Assembly (NCBI GenBank): GCA_938030095.1
Contig: CALHGK010000009.1
Location: 19,619 to 83,618, forward strand
Length of the DNA stretch: 64,000 bases
Reading direction: 5' to 3'
Source of the DNA: an uncultured Candidatus Saccharibacteria bacterium
Lineage (GTDB): Bacteria > Patescibacteriota > Saccharimonadia > Saccharimonadales > Saccharimonadaceae
Shown piece after piece: positions 60,272-64,000 of the stretch. The notes under the pieces were generated by a model. That model searched no databases, was not told the origin of the DNA, and saw nothing but the letters and a program-made list of their open reading frames with translations. Position 1 is the stretch's first letter. Each line of letters starts with the position of its first letter. The position numbers and the translations under genes are program-made.

Positions 60272-60766
60272 TTATTTATCACCATTCATGGTATTATTAT
60301 CACTTGCATTTTGCAATTCATCCCGTAGACGTATCCATATCTTGCCAAGCTCATTGCGCCCTTGGCGGTCACTACCCCAGCCCCAAAAGCTGTCATCGTC
60401 ATTCATCTCCACAATGTATCGATCGCCCGATGCAATGAGTGTCTCGCGCACAAGATCGTGCTGAGCAAGCTTGCAGCGCACAATTTCTTCCATAATCACC
60501 ACCTTCTTATCGTCCCAATTGGGTTCTTCCTCGGCCTTGTGCTGGTTGGCAAAGTCGGATGCCAAACGCGGTGAGCAGCACGCACGCACCTGCTCTGCCA
60601 GCGCTGGGTTGGTGTCAAAAAAATGCGCCGCTTGGTAGGCATGCTCACTCGTGGGGTATAGCACGCCGCGCCACTCAACCTGGCATGGCGCAAAGTTATC
60701 AAAGACATACCAGCCATCTAGGAAAAAGCCAGCCATGGTTGATTTGTTGTGCGTATTGTCTGTCAT
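60272..60766 (-). CDS. NADAR/YbiA-family N-glycosidase
   Basis: A 164-residue protein with all the family hallmarks: WYVFDNFAPCQVEWRGVLY, PTSEHAYQAAHFF, DRYIVEMNDDDSFWGWGSDR and GRNELGKIWIRLRDE. Family members cut glycosidic bonds in riboflavin precursors or remove ADP-ribose from guanine bases. The ATG at 60766 is used (another ATG lies two codons upstream, inside the -10 box); the -10 TATTAT ends 7 bases before it, so it is predicted leaderless. It is upstream of the MazG-like and rdgB genes. Confidence 0.88.
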   Translation of the reverse strand: MTDNTHNKSTMAGFFLDGWYVFDNFAPCQVEWRGVLYPTSEHAYQAAHFFDTNPALAEQVRACCSPRLASDFANQHKAEEEPNWDDKKVVIMEEIVRCKLAQHDLVRETLIASGDRYIVEMNDDDSFWGWGSDRQGRNELGKIWIRLRDELQNASDNNTMNGDK

Positions 60767-60963
60767 ATTCATTATAATACCTCTGTTATAAACTGGTATC
60801 TAGTGTGATTTTGCTCCTGTTACTGTTACCTCTATTATTCGCTATTTCTCCTCTTTTCTGTCTAATTTTTGAATCATACTGTGATATATTCAGATGATTC
60901 TATATACTTATTTTCACTTGTATTTTGCAAGCTAGCCGATTTGGCACTGGTTCTCATACACTT

Positions 60964-61569
60964 TTACGCGTGGTTGATTTCGTTCATGAGCTGCTTGTGA
61001 CTTAGTACCATATACAAGCCATACCCTGCGGTTGCGAGTGCCCCACCAATGCTGCTGACAGCATAGACCGCTTGCCACGAAGTACCCGTTGTAAAGGCAA
61101 GATAGAACCCAATCAATGCCGTGCAGATGGGGAGAGGTGCAAGATAATAATCAATCGTCCGGCCAAAGATCTTCGCCTGCGGAATGAAGTGCAGCCCAAC
61201 AATCAACACAAGCGCTGGCATGATATAAATCTGCTGCTGGAATATACCAAGTAACGCAAGGATAATCCACAGCGGCGCATACGACACGGTACTCAGCAGC
61301 TGCATCTGCTTAGCGATCCGTTTGCTGACTGGCGTTGGTGCTGGCTTGGGCAATTTTTTCGTTGCGCGGATATGCTGCACACCGCAAAAAATCAGCCATG
61401 CCGCATACGCACCAAATAGTGCAAAGACTGCCCAGCCAATAGTGCCCCACGCCACACCAAACCACACAGCATATATAAGCATAAAGGTTGCCATGAGAAT
61501 TGGAAACGGCGCCATGCTTTTCGCTGCAGCGATTAATTCGTCTCTTTGTGGTTGTTCTGGGGTTGCCAT
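60964..61569 (-). CDS. Membrane protein, unknown function
   Basis: A 201-residue protein with about six hydrophobic helices in pairs, the first pair at about 20-55, the others at about 92-128 and 138-180, separated by a basic loop (RATKKLPKPAPTPVSKRIAK). No catalytic motif. GCAGGAG lies before the ATG. It follows ligA by 15 bases on the same strand, so it is in the ligA operon, but no functional link is known. Confidence 0.75.
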   Translation of the reverse strand: MATPEQPQRDELIAAAKSMAPFPILMATFMLIYAVWFGVAWGTIGWAVFALFGAYAAWLIFCGVQHIRATKKLPKPAPTPVSKRIAKQMQLLSTVSYAPLWIILALLGIFQQQIYIMPALVLIVGLHFIPQAKIFGRTIDYYLAPLPICTALIGFYLAFTTGTSWQAVYAVSSIGGALATAGYGLYMVLSHKQLMNEINHA

Positions 61570-61584
61570 ATATCTTTCTCCTGC

Positions 61585-63747
61585 TTATTGGATAAGTGTT
61601 AAAAATTGTTCTTCAGTGAGCATCATTGTACCATACTTCTCCGCCTTGGCTCGCTTACTTGCCCCAACTTTGCCGCCAGCAACGAGGTAGGTAGTGTCTT
61701 TGCTGACGCTACTCTGGAAGGTGCCACCCAGAGCACGGATTTTTTCGGCCGCTTGGTCGCGACTCATTGCTTGCAATGTGCCAGTAATGACGAATTTTTG
61801 GCCAGCAAGTTGCTGCGACGATTGCACGAGCCGTGGCACGACACCGCACTGAGCAAACTTATCCAGCAAGGCACTATTATCTGCGTCGCTGAACCACGCG
61901 ACGATCGATTCAGCCACTACCACGCCGATGCCATCAATCGCCTGCAGCTGGTCGAGTGTGGCAGAGCGCAAGAAGCCAAGCAATTGCTTGTCATTTGCAA
62001 GTGTATTGGCACGTACTTGCGACTCATCATGCAGTGCATTCTTTTCTGAATCATTATGTTTATTATTCACACTGACCTGCTGAGGCACATCATGTTTTAA
62101 ACCATCTGTAAAATGTTTCACGATATCGATTGCCGTCTGCGCACCCACGTGGCGGATGCCGAGGCCGTAGAGGAAACGCTCAAGTGGTGGGCGCTTTGCA
62201 ACAGCAATGGCATCGATGAGCTTCTGCGCCGAGACCTCGGCAAGGCGATCGAGCCGGAGCAGATCCTCCTTCCTCAGCGTATAAATATCGGCTAGGTCGT
62301 GCACCAAGCCAGCCTCGACCAATGCAGCGACATTCTTCTCACCAAGCGTGTCGATATCCAATGCCCCTTTGGATGCAAAGTGCGTGAGGGCGCGCGTGAG
62401 GATAAGCGAGCTACTGGCACCACGCACTCGGTACACTGCCTCACCTGCAGGCCGCTCGAACTGCAGCTCGGGATATTGGCGCTGGAGCTCAGCTGGGTAG
62501 TCAATCGGCTCGGTATTGGCTGGGCGCAGCTCTGGCAGCACCCGCTCGACCTGCGGGATGATATCCCCCGCCTTGAAGATAACCACTGTGTCGCCACGCC
62601 GCACATCGAGCCGAGCAATCTCGTCGGCATTGTGCAGGCTGGCGTGCTGCACCGTCGTGCCAGCCACGACGACTGGGTCGAACACCGCCACTGGTGTGGC
62701 AGCACCCGTCCGGCCAATGCTAATGACGATATCGCGCACGATGGTAGTGGCTTGCTCGGCTGCATATTTATAGGCCACCGCACCACGCGGGTTCTTGCCC
62801 ACCATGCCCAGGCGGTCGTAGAGAGCGCGATCATTGATCTTGATCACAAGGCCGTCCGTATTAAACGGCAAATCGTGGCGCTGCTCACCCCACTGCTGGA
62901 CGAAGTTCATCACCTCAGCGAGGTTGGTAAAGACCGCCGCGTGCTGGTTTCGTGTGATACCCAGCGCCGTCAAGGCGTCATAAGCGTAGCTGTTGGTTGG
63001 TACCTCAGCTGCGTCATCACGGATGACATCGTAACCCCGAAAATGGAGTGGGCGCTGCGCCACGAGTGCTGGGTCAAGCTGGCGGATGGTGCCAGCCGCA
63101 AGGTTGCGCGGGTTGGCAAAGGCGGGCTGGCCAGCAGCTTGCTGCCGCTGGTTGAGCGCCGCAAAGTCGCGCTTGAGCATGACGATCTCCCCACGGATCT
63201 CCGTCCTGCCCTGCAGTAAGTGCTCAAAGCCAGGTGCTTCGCGCAGGCGCAGCGGCACATTGCGAATCGTCCGCACATTATTCGTCACATCTTCGCCAAC
63301 GTAGCTATCGCCCCGTGTGACGGCCTGCACCAGCACGCCATCATTATAGATAAGCGCGCAGGCCAAGCCATCCATCTTGATATCGGCAAAAAACTCGTGC
63401 TTGTGGCCCGGCAAGAGCTTATCCATGCGCTGCACCCAGGCCTCGACCTCTGCCGTGTCGAAGACATCATTCAGGCTAACCATCCGCCGGCGATGCTGCA
63501 CCTTGACGAAGCCGCCTTTAAGGACGTTGCCGACCCGCTGGGTGGGCGAATCGGGCGTGATGAGCGCAGGGTGCGCGGCCTCGAGCTGTTTGAGCTCGGC
63601 AAAAAGGCTATCGTACACAGCGTCGCTCACGCTGGGCGCATCCAGCACATGATATTCATAGCTATAGCGGTTAAGCAGCTGGCGTAGCTCGGCACTGCGC
63701 TGAGCTAGCGATGAGGTGAGTGATACTGTGTGTTTGTCTTGTGTCAT
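61585..63747 (-). CDS. ligA: NAD-dependent DNA ligase without zinc-finger cysteines
   Basis: LigA seals nicks in replication and repair. The 720 residues contain the Ia domain, the adenylation site ADIKMDGLA with Lys124, the OB-fold, helix-hairpin-helix repeats and a C-terminal BRCT domain (about 645-720, FVITGTLQAMSRDQAAEKIR). The four cysteines of the zinc finger are missing: where CPVCG and CxxxxCP are expected it reads QRQYPELQFERP and RVRGASSSLIL. An insert of about 35 Asn/His/Lys-rich residues (QQVSVNNKHNDSEKNALHDE) lies in the HhH region. AAGGA precedes the ATG. Confidence 0.96.
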   Translation of the reverse strand: MTQDKHTVSLTSSLAQRSAELRQLLNRYSYEYHVLDAPSVSDAVYDSLFAELKQLEAAHPALITPDSPTQRVGNVLKGGFVKVQHRRRMVSLNDVFDTAEVEAWVQRMDKLLPGHKHEFFADIKMDGLACALIYNDGVLVQAVTRGDSYVGEDVTNNVRTIRNVPLRLREAPGFEHLLQGRTEIRGEIVMLKRDFAALNQRQQAAGQPAFANPRNLAAGTIRQLDPALVAQRPLHFRGYDVIRDDAAEVPTNSYAYDALTALGITRNQHAAVFTNLAEVMNFVQQWGEQRHDLPFNTDGLVIKINDRALYDRLGMVGKNPRGAVAYKYAAEQATTIVRDIVISIGRTGAATPVAVFDPVVVAGTTVQHASLHNADEIARLDVRRGDTVVIFKAGDIIPQVERVLPELRPANTEPIDYPAELQRQYPELQFERPAGEAVYRVRGASSSLILTRALTHFASKGALDIDTLGEKNVAALVEAGLVHDLADIYTLRKEDLLRLDRLAEVSAQKLIDAIAVAKRPPLERFLYGLGIRHVGAQTAIDIVKHFTDGLKHDVPQQVSVNNKHNDSEKNALHDESQVRANTLANDKQLLGFLRSATLDQLQAIDGIGVVVAESIVAWFSDADNSALLDKFAQCGVVPRLVQSSQQLAGQKFVITGTLQAMSRDQAAEKIRALGGTFQSSVSKDTTYLVAGGKVGASKRAKAEKYGTMMLTEEQFLTLIQ

Positions 63748-63911
63748 AGCGGTTCCTTACTGCCTTTAGTATAGCGGAATTTGGCGGTGGGTGCAGCTTT
63801 TTTAAGAGAAGATTTAGTATAACCATCCTGCAAGATTGGTGTGTATCTGGTCTAAAGCCCTTTGCTTCTTTCACGCTCACCCCCACACTCACTCCTCCGG
63901 AACGCTATAAG

Positions 63912-63936
63912 GGTCGATACTTCCCAAGTATCGACC
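63912..63936. terminator. Hairpin 1 near the right edge
   Basis: GGTCGATACTT and AAGTATCGACC form a perfect 11-bp stem with a 3-base loop. It has no T-run on the plus strand; the gene it belongs to lies outside the window. Confidence 0.4.
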
Positions 63937-63950
63937 TCTTGCGCTGGGCT

Positions 63951-63980
63951 GAGAATCTGTCAGCACAATGACAGATTCTC
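63951..63980. repeat. Hairpin 2 near the right edge
   Basis: GAGAATCTGTCA and TGACAGATTCTC form a perfect 12-bp stem around 6 bases, 14 bases after hairpin 1. Confidence 0.5.
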
Positions 63981-64000
63981 ACACTCCATCGGATGAAGTG

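Noticed and set aside
62299..63219. 306-codon plus-strand frame inside ligA
   Set aside because: Antisense shadow; ligA is certain from motifs.
1..64000. Search for tRNA, rRNA, CRISPR arrays, insertion sequences or prophage
   Set aside because: No T-loop plus acceptor pairing, no regular spaced repeats and no transposase or integrase-like protein were found by reading; a covariance scan could still find a tRNA.

Overview
The window looks like part of a small, streamlined genome of the Patescibacteria/CPR type, most likely Candidatus Saccharibacteria (TM7). This is inferred from gene content, not from a 16S gene. The signs are a ribosomal protein operon without rpmD (L30, absent across CPR), a cysteine-free L31 with a Lys/Ala tail, very tight gene packing with many 1-4 base overlaps, almost no biosynthetic genes, many unrecognised small membrane or surface proteins, and standard stop codons (TGA is used as a stop, so this is not the TGA=Gly code of Gracilibacteria). 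Base composition is roughly even. I found no tRNA, rRNA, CRISPR array, insertion sequence or prophage.

Layout. 1-9.6 kb: partial M48 peptidase, murD, a membrane-anchored protein, an M16 peptidase directly behind secA, a frameshifted small gene, and hpf. 9.8-17.6 kb: serS-pyrD, a collagen-like surface protein, an ABC ATPase plus FtsX/MacB-type permease, and uppP. 17.7-25.4 kb: a tiny membrane protein with a structured leader and trailer, a DUF2207 membrane protein, a membrane-anchored toroid (glycosidase-like) protein, lysS, and a His-rich membrane protein. 25.7-33.4 kb: greA, proS, a CPBP protease, rseP-uppS-frr, and tsf-rpsB. 33.4-40.3 kb: accessory proteins around rpmE and prfA, a HELYH metallopeptidase-like protein, a DUF5684 membrane protein and two Trp-containing micro-peptides. 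40.3-52 kb: the S10/spc ribosomal operon on the minus strand, cut into two transcription units by a 2.85 kb accessory insertion between rpsH and rplF. 52-64 kb: prmC, rplU, a deoxyribosyltransferase-like protein, a CAP-domain secreted protein, a GNAT gene divergent from pta, a nucleotide-sanitation group (HAM1/RdgB, MazG-like, NADAR), and ligA.

How the genes work together. The core is translation (four aminoacyl-tRNA synthetases or release-factor genes, EF-Ts, RRF, HPF and about 20 ribosomal proteins), envelope building (murD, uppS, uppP), secretion and membrane proteolysis (secA, rseP, M16, M48, CPBP), and repair or metabolite sanitation (ligA, rdgB, mazG-like, NADAR). The surface layer (collagen-like protein, DUF2207, toroid protein, CAP protein, many small membrane proteins) fits an organism living attached to a host cell; that lifestyle is inferred.

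The most unusual signals are regulatory and RNA-level. (1) Two copies of a long hairpin RNA (28030-28152 plus strand; 31823-31940 minus strand) share a core, but their basal stems have unrelated sequences that both pair fully with G-U wobbles. (2) About fifteen genes have a -10 box ending 6-11 bases before the start codon, which predicts leaderless mRNAs; one GNAT/pta divergent pair shares a single -10 region. (3) The same -35/spacer/-10 promoter block drives two unrelated small membrane proteins at 17.7 and 54.8 kb, each with a hairpin leader. (4) The LigA lacks all four zinc-finger cysteines and the class-2-like PyrD carries a class-1-type cysteine.
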